This document shows, in pieces, positions 1 through 6,748 of a stretch of 20,217 nucleotides of DNA. The notes under the pieces are model-generated. The model made no database searches, had not been told where the DNA came from, and saw only the letters and a list, made by a program, of their open reading frames with translations. This stretch comes from Clostridia bacterium (GTDB lineage: Bacteria > Bacillota_A > Clostridia > Oscillospirales > Acutalibacteraceae): assembly GCA_017547865.1 (NCBI GenBank), contig JAFYOA010000154.1, forward strand, positions 1-20,217, given 5' to 3'. A program made the translations under genes and the position numbers. Numbering within the stretch: the stretch's first letter is position 1; each line of letters begins with the position of its first letter.

Positions 1-524
1 GCATGACCGGCGAACTGCCGGATGCCGTGGTTGCCTGCGTAGGCGGCGGTTCCAATGCCATGGGCATGTTCTCCGGCTTCCTGAATGATCCGGTGGATAT
101 TTACGGCGTAGAACCCCTGGGCAAAGGCCCCACCCTGGGTGACCATGCCGCCAGCCTGAAGTACGGCACCGAAGGCATTATGCACGGCTTCAACAGCATT
201 ATGCTGAAAGACGAAAACGGCGAGCCCGCCCCGGTGTATTCCGTGGCCAGCGGTCTCGATTATCCTTCCTCCGGCCCGGAGCACGCTTTTCTGCATGACC
301 TTGGCCGCGTAAAGTACGACGTGGTGGACGACGAAGAAACCATCGATGCTTTCTTCAAGCTCTCCCGTCTGGAAGGCATTATTCCCGCCATTGAAAGCGC
401 CCACGCTGTGGCCTACGGCATGAAGCTGGCCAAAGAGATGGGCAAGGGTTCCGTGCTGATCAATCTTTCCGGCCGCGGCGATAAAGACATGGATTACGTG
501 CTTGAAAAGTTTGGCATGCGCTGA
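1..524 (+). CDS. trpB: Tryptophan synthase beta chain, C-terminal part (5' end outside window)
   Basis: This is the last 173 or so residues of the PLP enzyme that condenses indole with serine to make tryptophan. The reading frame is open from the window edge, so the start, the PLP lysine and the N-terminal half lie upstream. The visible diagnostic features are the PLP-phosphate loop GGGSNAMG (about residues 14-21 of the fragment), the segment GVEPLGKG, the conserved [12 protein letters not shown] region, and near the C-terminus LSGRGDKD, whose serine contacts the PLP ring nitrogen in the family. The C-terminus is full length, ending soon after GRGDKD as is usual for the TrpB1 class. The next element is a terminator, not trpA, so this gene ends its transcription unit. 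Family assignment is firm; only the gene neighbourhood is unusual. Confidence 0.97.
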   Translation, partial: MTGELPDAVVACVGGGSNAMGMFSGFLNDPVDIYGVEPLGKGPTLGDHAASLKYGTEGIMHGFNSIMLKDENGEPAPVYSVASGLDYPSSGPEHAFLHDLGRVKYDVVDDEETIDAFFKLSRLEGIIPAIESAHAVAYGMKLAKEMGKGSVLINLSGRGDKDMDYVLEKFGMR

Positions 525-540
525 GTTTGATAAGAACAAA

Positions 541-574
541 AAAGAAGCAGAGTGTGGTTGCTCTGCTTCTTTTT
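541..574. terminator. Bidirectional intrinsic terminator between trpB and the nucleoside-hydrolase-like gene
   Basis: A perfect 12-base stem (541-552 with 561-572) with an 8-base loop is followed by T residues on the plus strand and preceded by a run of A residues, which is a T tract on the minus strand. It sits 16 bases after the trpB stop and 15 bases beyond the stop of the convergent minus-strand gene, so it can end both transcripts. Confidence 0.9.
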
Positions 575-589
575 CTATGTTGTTTTGAA

Positions 590-1528
590 TTATTCTGCGG
601 CGCCGCTGCGCAGCACGGTGTAAAAATCAGAGAAAATCGCATCCCGGTCAAAACGGTCCACGTAAATCATTTCCCGGCCGGGAAGAGACTCTTCTGCCCA
701 GTGGCCTTCGTTGGTGATGCTGCGGGCAGGCACCACCTGCACCCGCCCGGCTTTGCTGCCCAGCCGCAGGGCAGCAACGGAGGCTATATCCCACACGATG
801 CGGGTGCGGGAACAGCAGCTGCCGTTCTGCAGGGGCTCGCCTTCTTCCTCTGCCATAATGCGGCACAGGTAGCGGCCAACCTCGCCGGCGCTGTTTTGCA
901 GGTAGTGGTGCAGTTCGGCATTGGTGGTGGTAATGGCCTGGGTGCCGCCCAGGGCGGGCAAAACCACCACGGGCACACCGCATTCAAAAATCACCCGTGC
1001 CGAAAAGCGGTCCTGTGCCAGATTGAATTCATTGCAGTCGCCGCGCTCAAACGTATTGGCGCCCACCAAAAGCACCACGATCTTCTCCGCGATCTCCGGT
1101 GCCAGCAGCAGGGCAGAGGCTACATTGGTAAAGCAGCCCAGCGCGGCCACATACACAGTGCCGTTCGCTTCTTTGGCCAGGCGTACAATGGCTTCGGCGC
1201 CTTCGCTGGGAACAGGGGCAGAAATATTGGCCATATACGCGGTGCTGCCGCGGAAAGCAGGAATGTTCCGGCGGTTTTCCGGGTCGATCAAACCGCGGAC
1301 GCGCAGAATTTCCCGGTAGCTTTTCTCCATGCCTTCTGCGGGGGTTGCGGCACGCTGATTGCGAAACGGTGCCGCAACAATGCCCAGCAGATGAATGTTC
1401 TCTGCCAGCATGGCATAGGCAATGGCAAACTGATCGTCGATCTCGTTGTACGTATCGGTGTCCAGAATCAGTTGTTTTGGGGTGGGAGAGCCGAGATCCT
1501 GCAGGATCTCCTGTAAAGAAGCAGACAT
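590..1528 (-). CDS. Nucleoside-hydrolase-family protein with variant active-site signature
   Basis: A 312-residue protein of inosine-uridine nucleoside N-ribohydrolase type; the family cleaves the N-glycosidic bond of ribosides using a calcium-bound water. The N-terminal signature at residues 23-32 reads DTDTYNEIDD. Compared with the classical DxDPGxDD it keeps the flanking aspartates but is two residues longer and lacks Pro-Gly. A later segment has CNEFNLAQD (165-173), matching the family EFN...D region, and VWDIAS (245-250) holds the C-terminal aspartate (D247) but not the usual preceding histidine. No signal peptide is seen. The start is supported by an AAAGGA ribosome binding site. It follows the AraC-type gene by 24 bases on the same strand, so the two are probably co-transcribed. 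The substrate may be an unusual riboside or another glycoside; the exact specificity is not deducible. Confidence 0.85.
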   Translation of the reverse strand: MSASLQEILQDLGSPTPKQLILDTDTYNEIDDQFAIAYAMLAENIHLLGIVAAPFRNQRAATPAEGMEKSYREILRVRGLIDPENRRNIPAFRGSTAYMANISAPVPSEGAEAIVRLAKEANGTVYVAALGCFTNVASALLLAPEIAEKIVVLLVGANTFERGDCNEFNLAQDRFSARVIFECGVPVVVLPALGGTQAITTTNAELHHYLQNSAGEVGRYLCRIMAEEEGEPLQNGSCCSRTRIVWDIASVAALRLGSKAGRVQVVPARSITNEGHWAEESLPGREMIYVDRFDRDAIFSDFYTVLRSGAAE

Positions 1529-1552
1529 ACTCTGTGTTCCTTTCGCAATTTG

Positions 1553-2386
1553 TTATTCGGAAGAACGGTTCAGCTGTTCGCTGCGGTATTGCCGGGGAGA
1601 AACGCCGAACGCCTTTTTAAAAGCACGGTAAAACGCGGCGTGATCCGCAAATCCCACCTGTGTGGCAATCTGTTCCAACGGGACACCGGATGCAATGAGC
1701 CGGCGGGCAGCGATGAGGCGGCGCTGAATGACATAGTTGTAGAAGCTGTTGTCCAGCTGGCTACGGAAAAGCTTGCTGATGTAGCTTTCGCTGACCAGGA
1801 AATAGTGGGCGGTTTCTGCCAGGGTGATCTTGTTTTCCAGGTTGTGCTCCACGTAATTGCGGATACGGCTCAGCAGGTGGCCCTGTTCGTAAGAAAGGCT
1901 TTGGTCGTCCTGCAAATAGCGGATCATCAGACCCAGGAGCGTGGTGATGCGCCCGGCCAAAAGAAGTGCCCGCCCGACCTGGCCCTGCCCGCGCTGTGCT
2001 TCGGCCAAAATGCTGTCTGCAAAAGAGGTCAGGTGTTCAAACTGTGTGCCGGAGGTGCGGATCAGATGGTAGCCGCGTTCCAGCACGATGGCCGGAATCG
2101 GCTTTTCCAGCTTTTCGATGGTTTGCAAGGCCCCATCGCCGATGTACAGGGCAATGTGCCTGTACAGCTTGCCGCTTTGGGGCGTGATGACATTGCGCGC
2201 CTTACCGGGGGGCAAAAGAAGAATATCGTTGGGAGAAAGGGTGGTGTGAACTTTGTCCCGGAGGTATTCGGCGGAGCCTTCCCGGCAGATCACAATCCAC
2301 AGGGCAGATGAATCTCGGAAAACAACCGGGGAATCCCCTGTGTGAACATGAATATCCATGGGTAAATTGGTGGAAAAATCTTTCAT
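1553..2386 (-). CDS. AraC-family transcriptional regulator (cupin + AraC HTH)
   Basis: A 277-residue regulator. The first 150 or so residues have the beta-rich pattern of an AraC-type cupin sensing domain, including LSPNDILLLPPGK, common in sugar-responsive members. The C-terminal 100 or so residues form the double helix-turn-helix, with the hallmark stretch AARRLIASGVPLEQIATQVG and then F-x-x-x-F-K-K-x-F-G-V-S-P-R-Q-Y-R. I chose the ATG at 2386, which has a GAAGGG site upstream; a 15-codon extension would need a GTG lying almost on the predicted -10 box. It is divergent from the GPH symporter and upstream of the nucleoside-hydrolase-like gene, so it probably controls both, with autoregulation suggested by an operator-like repeat over its own -35 box. 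The effector is unknown. Confidence 0.93.
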   Translation of the reverse strand: MKDFSTNLPMDIHVHTGDSPVVFRDSSALWIVICREGSAEYLRDKVHTTLSPNDILLLPPGKARNVITPQSGKLYRHIALYIGDGALQTIEKLEKPIPAIVLERGYHLIRTSGTQFEHLTSFADSILAEAQRGQGQVGRALLLAGRITTLLGLMIRYLQDDQSLSYEQGHLLSRIRNYVEHNLENKITLAETAHYFLVSESYISKLFRSQLDNSFYNYVIQRRLIAARRLIASGVPLEQIATQVGFADHAAFYRAFKKAFGVSPRQYRSEQLNRSSE

Positions 2387-2435
2387 GGTTAACCCTTCTT
2401 CGGCGGCTTTTTTGCTAAAAATAAAGTACACCTAT

Positions 2436-2464
2436 ACTATACCACGCAATTGACGGATTAACAA
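2436..2464 (-). promoter_or_regulatory. Predicted promoter of the AraC-type regulator gene
   Basis: On the minus strand, TTGTTA (2459-2464) is separated by exactly 17 bases from TATAGT (2436-2441). The predicted start of transcription lies about 40 bases before the ATG at 2386. The -35 box falls inside the first copy of the direct repeat at 2449-2465, so a regulator bound there would block or modulate this promoter. Confidence 0.65.
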
Positions 2465-2486
2465 TATAGATTGTGGGATTAACAAT
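2449..2486. promoter_or_regulatory. Tandem direct-repeat operator, probable AraC-type binding site
   Basis: Two 17-base copies, 2449-2465 and 2470-2486, match at 15 of 17 positions (shared ATTG..GGATTAACAAT). They start 21 bases apart, two helical turns, so both copies face the same side of the DNA. This is the usual architecture for AraC-family dimers. Copy 1 overlaps the regulator's own -35 box; copy 2 ends where the -35 region of the divergent transporter promoter would be, the normal place for an activator that contacts RNA polymerase. The repeat is seen directly; assigning it to this regulator is inference. Confidence 0.7.
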
Positions 2487-2514
2487 TTAAAAACTGTTCA
2501 TATTCATGTAGAAT
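2486..2514 (+). promoter_or_regulatory. Predicted weak, probably activator-dependent promoter of the GPH symporter gene
   Basis: A reasonable -10 box TAGAAT (2509-2514) has only TTTAAA (2486-2491) at the 17-base -35 position. A poor -35 immediately next to the second operator copy fits a promoter that needs the AraC-type activator. The transcript would have a long leader of about 145 bases. Confidence 0.45.
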
Positions 2515-2562
2515 AGTGTCAACGAAGCCGGGATTTTAAAAGTAATTTCGGCACTTTATTCT

Positions 2563-2627
2563 ATTCAAAATCTGCCAGTGCCCGTGGGGGAGTTCTTTGG
2601 GAAAACGGGAACCGGCAGGTGTTGAAT
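2563..2627 (+). promoter_or_regulatory. Structured 5' leader of the symporter mRNA
   Basis: Three nested complementary pairs lie between the promoter and the ribosome binding site: ATTCAA/TTGAAT (2563-2568 with 2622-2627), CTGCC/GGCAG (2572-2576 with 2614-2618) and CCCGT/ACGGG (2581-2585 with 2605-2609). Together they form one long interrupted hairpin with a loop of about 19 bases. It matches no riboswitch I recognise and lacks an immediate T tract, so it is not a standard terminator. It may be a regulatory leader or a decayed repeat. Confidence 0.4.
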
Positions 2628-2664
2628 ATGAAAAAATTTTTATATTCAGAAAGGAGCAACCCCT

Positions 2665-4275
2665 ATGTCCAAGAAGCCTCTTGAAGATGTGGCAACCGGT
2701 GTCCATCGTGCAAAACTGTGGGAGATCGCGTTCTATGCTCTGAACAACACCTCTACCAACGTGTACATGATGGTCGTGGGCTCCATCTCCTACTTCCTCG
2801 TCGGTATCGTCGGCGTCGGCGCCGTTCTGGCCGGCTCCATCGTTACCCTTCTGCGTGTGTGGGACGGCGTGACCGACCCGTTTGTCGGCATGGCTGTTGA
2901 CAACACCAACACCAAGTTTGGTAAGAACCGTCCGTTTATCCTGCTGGGTCAGATCATTCTGTTCACCACCACTTTTGTTATGTTCCGGTTCCTGCCGGTC
3001 ATTCCCACGGGCGGCCGTTTTGTGGCCTTTATTCTGATCTACATGATCTACATCATCGGCTACACCTGCCAGTGCGTTGTCACCAAGTCTGCTCAGACCT
3101 GCCTGACCAACGATCCTCAGCAGCGTCCCATGTTCTCTATGTTCGACTCCACCTACAACATCATTCTGATGAGCGTGTTCTGGCCCCTGTTCCTCTCCGG
3201 TACTCTGGTTCCCCAGTTTACCCTGAACATGACCGAGCATGCCGATCAGCTGAATGCTCTGATCGCTCAGAGCCCCAACCTGGCCAACTGCGTCAAGGAT
3301 GGCGTTCTCTCCGGTCTGTACAACCCGGCCCTGTGGCAGCACATGCAGCTGGTCATGGGTGTTGTTTCTGCCGTGTTTGCTACCTGCGGTATCATCGGTC
3401 TGTGGCGCAAGGATAACTCCAAGTACTACGGCCTGGGCAAGGCTGCCAAGGTTTCCTTCAAGGATTACGCCGACGTTCTGGCCCACAACCGTGGTATCCA
3501 GATGTTGGTTCTGGCCGCTTCCTCCGATAAGCTGGCCGCCAACTGCACCGGCAACACCTCCGTGCTGATTGCCCTGTACGGCATCATCTTCGGCAACTTC
3601 GCTCTGTCCGGTTCCGTTTCCGCCATCACCGGTGTGCCCACCGCCCTCATCGGCATCCTGGGCATCGGCATCCTGGCCCGCAAGATGGGTCAGAAGCAGT
3701 GCCTGGTCATCGGTACCTGGGGCTCCATCATCTCCGCTGTTATTCTCGGCGTGATGATCTTCTTTGGCCGCGGCGGCAATATGGTGCTGCCCACCTTCAA
3801 CCTCACCAAGCTGGAAACCTACGGCAACCTGATCAACCCCGCCAGCTGGAGCATCTTTGGTCTGATCTTCTGCCTGGTGTTCGTTGTGATGAAGGGCTTC
3901 TCCACCATGTCCGGCTCCATCGTTATCCCCATGACCGCCGACTGCGCCGACTACGAAGTGTATCGTTCCGGCCGCTATGTGCCCGGTCTCATGGGTACCC
4001 TGTTCAGCTTTGTGGATAAGGTGATCTCCTCTCTGGCTGCTACCATCGTTTCTCTGGTGTATGCTGCTATCGGTTACACCAACAGCCTGCCGGCTGAAAA
4101 CGATCCCTATTCCATGGGCATCATGATCTGCACGCTGATCTGCTTCCTGGGCATGCCCATGATCGGCTGGCTGCTCAACGTTGTTGCCATGAAGTTCTAT
4201 CCCCTCTCCAAAGAGAAGATGGAATCCATTCAGGATGACATCGCCCGCATTAAGGCCGAAGCTGCCAAGCAGTAA
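2665..4275 (+). CDS. GPH-family (MelB-like) cation:sugar symporter, MFS superfamily
   Basis: A 536-residue, roughly 12-helix membrane protein of the glycoside-pentoside-hexuronide:cation symporter family (MFS_2), which imports oligosaccharides, glycosides or uronides with Na+ or H+. The family signature lies at residues 66-90: WDGVTDP (D67 and D71 correspond to the MelB helix-II cation-site acids), then VGMAVDN...GKNRP. The middle (about 180-225) has a polar 40-residue stretch longer than the usual loop, followed by further hydrophobic helices and a charged cytoplasmic tail. The start has a good AAAGGAG site. Codon use is strongly biased to C/G-ending codons, suggesting high expression. It is divergent from the AraC-type regulator and the nucleoside-hydrolase-like gene, so its cargo may be the substrate of that enzyme or of the lyase operon nearby. 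Confidence 0.93.
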   Translation: MSKKPLEDVATGVHRAKLWEIAFYALNNTSTNVYMMVVGSISYFLVGIVGVGAVLAGSIVTLLRVWDGVTDPFVGMAVDNTNTKFGKNRPFILLGQIILFTTTFVMFRFLPVIPTGGRFVAFILIYMIYIIGYTCQCVVTKSAQTCLTNDPQQRPMFSMFDSTYNIILMSVFWPLFLSGTLVPQFTLNMTEHADQLNALIAQSPNLANCVKDGVLSGLYNPALWQHMQLVMGVVSAVFATCGIIGLWRKDNSKYYGLGKAAKVSFKDYADVLAHNRGIQMLVLAASSDKLAANCTGNTSVLIALYGIIFGNFALSGSVSAITGVPTALIGILGIGILARKMGQKQCLVIGTWGSIISAVILGVMIFFGRGGNMVLPTFNLTKLETYGNLINPASWSIFGLIFCLVFVVMKGFSTMSGSIVIPMTADCADYEVYRSGRYVPGLMGTLFSFVDKVISSLAATIVSLVYAAIGYTNSLPAENDPYSMGIMICTLICFLGMPMIGWLLNVVAMKFYPLSKEKMESIQDDIARIKAEAAKQ

Positions 4276-4294
4276 TTTCTTTGTTCGCCTAAAC

Positions 4295-4328
4295 AACCCG
4301 CCGGGCAGCCCTTGTCCGGCGGGTTTTA
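4295..4328 (+). terminator. Strong intrinsic terminator after the symporter gene
   Basis: A perfect 10-base GC-rich stem (4295-4304 with 4316-4325) with an 11-base loop runs directly into TTTT, 20 bases after the symporter stop. Confidence 0.92.
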
Positions 4329-4358
4329 TCATCCGTAGTAAAGCCGAGGTATTGTGCT

Positions 4359-4778
4359 ATGTCTGAAAAAGAGAACAACACGCAAGTGAAAAATGACGCC
4401 GTTGCCCCCGTTTTTGAGGACAAAGAAGGTGATAGCTACGCCCGCAAGCTGGCTAAAATGGACTTTGAACTGCAGGCCGCCCAGCACGAAGCCGGTGTAA
4501 AGGAAAATACCTACGGCGTGTGGGGTCCTATTTGGAAGTTCATGCAGTGGTACGACAGCAAGCGTGTGGACCACACCTTTAAAAAGAAGACCTATATGTG
4601 GCTGATGCTGTTTACGGGCTTCTTTGGCGGGCACCGCTGGTACCAGGGCCGCCGCTGGCTGGCTTTGTTCGAGACCCTGTTTTTCTGGACCGGTGTGCCG
4701 GCCATTATGCTGGTCACCGATTTTATGGAGGTTTTCCCCATAAAGCCGGATGAGAACGGCTACATCACCATGCGATGA
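4359..4778 (+). CDS. Small TM2-domain membrane protein
   Basis: A 139-residue protein. The first 75 residues are charged and soluble, with no signal peptide. Residues 79-126 form two hydrophobic helices separated by the short motif GGHRWYQG (90-97) and ending in TDFMEVF. This is the TM2-domain pattern: K-rich start, G-x-HRFYLG-like turn, and an aspartate near the end of helix 2. TM2 proteins are of unknown function; in bacteria they are often small membrane proteins. The ATG is preceded by a modest GAGG site 9 bases upstream. The gene begins only about 30 bases after the symporter terminator, so it relies either on read-through or on a weak promoter overlapping that hairpin. It has its own terminator. 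Confidence 0.75.
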   Translation: MSEKENNTQVKNDAVAPVFEDKEGDSYARKLAKMDFELQAAQHEAGVKENTYGVWGPIWKFMQWYDSKRVDHTFKKKTYMWLMLFTGFFGGHRWYQGRRWLALFETLFFWTGVPAIMLVTDFMEVFPIKPDENGYITMR

Positions 4779-4782
4779 TCGG

Positions 4783-4816
4783 AAGAGCGCTCTTTGTGGG
4801 CGCTCTTTTTTATTTT
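4783..4816 (+). terminator. Intrinsic terminator after the TM2 gene
   Basis: An 8-base stem (4783-4790 with 4800-4807) with a 9-base loop is followed by a T-rich tract, starting 4 bases after the TM2 stop codon. Confidence 0.85.
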
Positions 4817-4852
4817 GTATCGGTATGCGTGGTTTTATCGTAAAAAAGAAAA

Positions 4853-4885
4853 GCACCTGCCTTCAAAAGCAGGTGCAATTTTTTT
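4853..4885. terminator. Second, bidirectional intrinsic terminator
   Basis: A perfect 8-base stem (4853-4860 with 4869-4876) has a T tract on the plus-strand side and an A-rich tract (T tract for minus-strand transcripts) on the other. It can end the asparagine-synthetase-like transcript arriving from 4972 and back up the TM2 terminator. Confidence 0.85.
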
Positions 4886-4971
4886 ATTCGGATAACGGTT
4901 GCCTGTGCCGCGGACGTTTGCTTTGGACAATAGAAAAGCAACACCGCGATGCGGGAGCGGGCACGGCCCGT

Positions 4972-6507
4972 TTATCTTTTTACAAAGTATTCGTCGTACC
5001 ACACCAGGAAAGCGTAAATCGTCCAGATCTTCCGCCAGTTGTCGGAATTTCCGCCGATGTATTCATCGTACAGCGCTTTCAACTCTTCCATGCGGAAGAA
5101 CTTTTCCGCAATGGGGCCAAACAGTTTGGCGCGCACATCGGCGTTGTAGCGTTCATCGGCCAGCCATACGCGGATGGGCACCACAAAGCCCAGCTTTTTG
5201 CGGTAGGCGATTTCTTCCGGCAGCACTTTGGAGGCAGCGGCACGCAGAACCAGCTTGTTCTGTGTCTCGTCCACCTTCAGGGCGGCGGGTACACGGGCAG
5301 CAATGTCGTAAATGCGCAGGTCGGTGAGGGGCATGCGCACTTCCAGCCCGGCGGCTTCGCTCATTTTGTCTACGTTCAGGTAAATATCGCCATCCAGCCA
5401 AATCTGAATATCCACGTCCGTCATTTTGGAGAGGGGATCAAGCTCTTTGTTTTCGGCGTAAATTTCTTTGGTCAGGTCAATGGGCAGCAGGTCTTCTTTG
5501 TAATTTTTAAGCAAAGCCTGCTTTTCGGGTTCCTTCATAATGTTGGTGTTGCCAACATAGAAGTTCTCCAGCTCCGGGGCATAGCGTGCGGCGTTGCGGT
5601 ACATGTTGTACCCGCCGAAGAATTCATCGGCGCCTTCGCCGGAATAGCAAATGGAGGCGTGCTGAGCCACGCTGCGGCAGCCCAGCGCAAAAGCAACGGC
5701 AGAGGCATCGCCCAGGGGCTGCTCCATGTTGTACATAACGTAGGGCACAATGGCAAAGTAATCTTCCGGGGTCACCACGCAGCGGTTAAACTTGCGTTCC
5801 AGAATTTTCGCGGTTTCAGAGGCCAGACCGGATTCATCCAGCCGGCTGTCGTCGTAGCCACAGGAGTTGGCGGCGACGGCATCGGACATGGCCAGAACAT
5901 AGGAAGAATCCACACCGGCAGAAAGGAAGCTTTCCACGGTTTCGTCTTCGCTTTTTACTTCTTTCATCACCTGCTGCAGGGTGGTGTGCAGCTCATCGGC
6001 AAATTCTTCCACCGTTTTGGTGGTGTCCGGGGTAAAATACGGCTTCCAGTAGCGGTCGATGGTCAGTTCACCGTTCTGCCAGGTCAGGGTGCGGCCGGGC
6101 ATCAGCTTCTTCACGCCTTTAAAGAAGGTGTCTTCACCGGCGGGGTAGCTGAAGGTGAGGTACAGCTGCAGCCGGTCTTCGTTCAGTTCTTTCACAAAAC
6201 CGGGCTGTTCCATAAGCTTACGAATGGAGGTGCCCACCAGCAGGTTGTTGTCGGCGGTCACATAATAATAAAACGTTTTGGCGCCAAAGGGGTCACGCAG
6301 GCCGAAAAGTGTCTGCGTTTCTTCATCCCAAATGGCAGCGGCAAACATGCCGTGCAGGTGCAGTCCCATCTCTTTGCCCCAGGCGCGGTAAGCGGCCAGC
6401 AAAATGGCTTCTTCCCGTTCTTTGGCAGGCAGCAAACGATCGACGCCGAGTTCTTCACACAGCGCCGCCCAGTTTCGAATGTGTCCTCTGTATTCTAAAA
6501 TTCTCAT
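4972..6507 (-). CDS. Asparagine-synthetase-like amidotransferase with truncated glutaminase domain
   Basis: A 511-residue AsnB-type protein. The C-terminal ATP-pyrophosphatase domain is intact: PP-loop LSAGVDSS at 195-202 (second Gly of SGG replaced by Ala), SGEGADEFFGGY at 289-300, and a C-terminal EVRMPLTD region. The N-terminal part aligns only from the middle of a normal glutaminase domain onward (HGMFAAAIWDEETQTLFGLRDPFGAK, described by its landmarks GMFA at 53-56 and RDPFG at 71-75). The catalytic Cys2 and about 70 residues after it are absent; the protein starts MRILEYRG. The start is secure: there is an AAAAAGGA site and a near-consensus promoter ending about 30 bases upstream, leaving no room for the missing part. 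It probably uses free ammonia, or another amine or acid, to form an amide. Product identity as asparagine is likely but unproven. Confidence 0.87.
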   Translation of the reverse strand: MRILEYRGHIRNWAALCEELGVDRLLPAKEREEAILLAAYRAWGKEMGLHLHGMFAAAIWDEETQTLFGLRDPFGAKTFYYYVTADNNLLVGTSIRKLMEQPGFVKELNEDRLQLYLTFSYPAGEDTFFKGVKKLMPGRTLTWQNGELTIDRYWKPYFTPDTTKTVEEFADELHTTLQQVMKEVKSEDETVESFLSAGVDSSYVLAMSDAVAANSCGYDDSRLDESGLASETAKILERKFNRCVVTPEDYFAIVPYVMYNMEQPLGDASAVAFALGCRSVAQHASICYSGEGADEFFGGYNMYRNAARYAPELENFYVGNTNIMKEPEKQALLKNYKEDLLPIDLTKEIYAENKELDPLSKMTDVDIQIWLDGDIYLNVDKMSEAAGLEVRMPLTDLRIYDIAARVPAALKVDETQNKLVLRAAASKVLPEEIAYRKKLGFVVPIRVWLADERYNADVRAKLFGPIAEKFFRMEELKALYDEYIGGNSDNWRKIWTIYAFLVWYDEYFVKR

Positions 6508-6545
6508 TTGTTCGTTCCTTTTTGTGTATTTTGTTCACAGATTAT

Positions 6546-6574
6546 ATTGTACGATAACCGTGGTGTTTTTTCAA
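6546..6574 (-). promoter_or_regulatory. Strong sigma-A promoter of the asparagine-synthetase-like gene
   Basis: On the minus strand, TTGAAA (6569-6574) is separated by exactly 17 bases from TACAAT (6546-6551). Predicted transcription starts near 6539, about 30 bases before the ATG at 6507. Confidence 0.8.
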
Positions 6575-6648
6575 TGAATTCTTAAGAAAATATTACTTTT
6601 TTCTTTCTTTTTCCGATCACTTTCGACAGCATTTTTGCCGTTTTTCTT

Positions 6649-6700
6649 ATTATACCATAACGTTTCTCTTAAATCTACCAAATGTAAAGTGAAATCCACC
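6649..6700. promoter_or_regulatory. Second minus-strand -10 element and paired 9-base repeats in the divergent region
   Basis: On the minus strand an extended -10 box TGGTATAAT lies at 6649-6657 without a good -35. Just upstream of it are two direct copies of AAATCYACC (6671-6679 and 6692-6700), again 21 bases apart. The repeats lie between the asparagine-synthetase-like gene and the XRE regulator gene and could be that regulator's binding sites. Short repeats can arise by chance, so confidence is low. Confidence 0.3.
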
Positions 6701-6748
6701 CACGGTGAAAAAGGATGCGTTACAATAGAAAAGGAACGGGGTGATACG

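Noticed and set aside
527..1516. A 329-codon plus-strand frame opposite the nucleoside-hydrolase-like gene
   Set aside because: It begins inside a terminator hairpin, has low-complexity composition, and mirrors a supported minus-strand gene.
2387..2431. A 15-codon N-terminal extension of the AraC-type regulator starting at a GTG
   Set aside because: It would start almost on the predicted -10 box with no ribosome binding site; the ATG at 2386 has a well-placed one.
2536..4332. A 598-codon open frame on the minus strand opposite the GPH symporter gene
   Set aside because: It lies antisense to a well-supported gene, with His/Gly/Gln/Asp-rich composition typical of the complement of C/G-ending codons, and no recognisable domain.
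4750..6498. A 582-codon plus-strand frame opposite the asparagine-synthetase-like gene
   Set aside because: It crosses two terminators and lies antisense to a gene with clear PP-loop motifs; no ribosome binding site or domain is seen.
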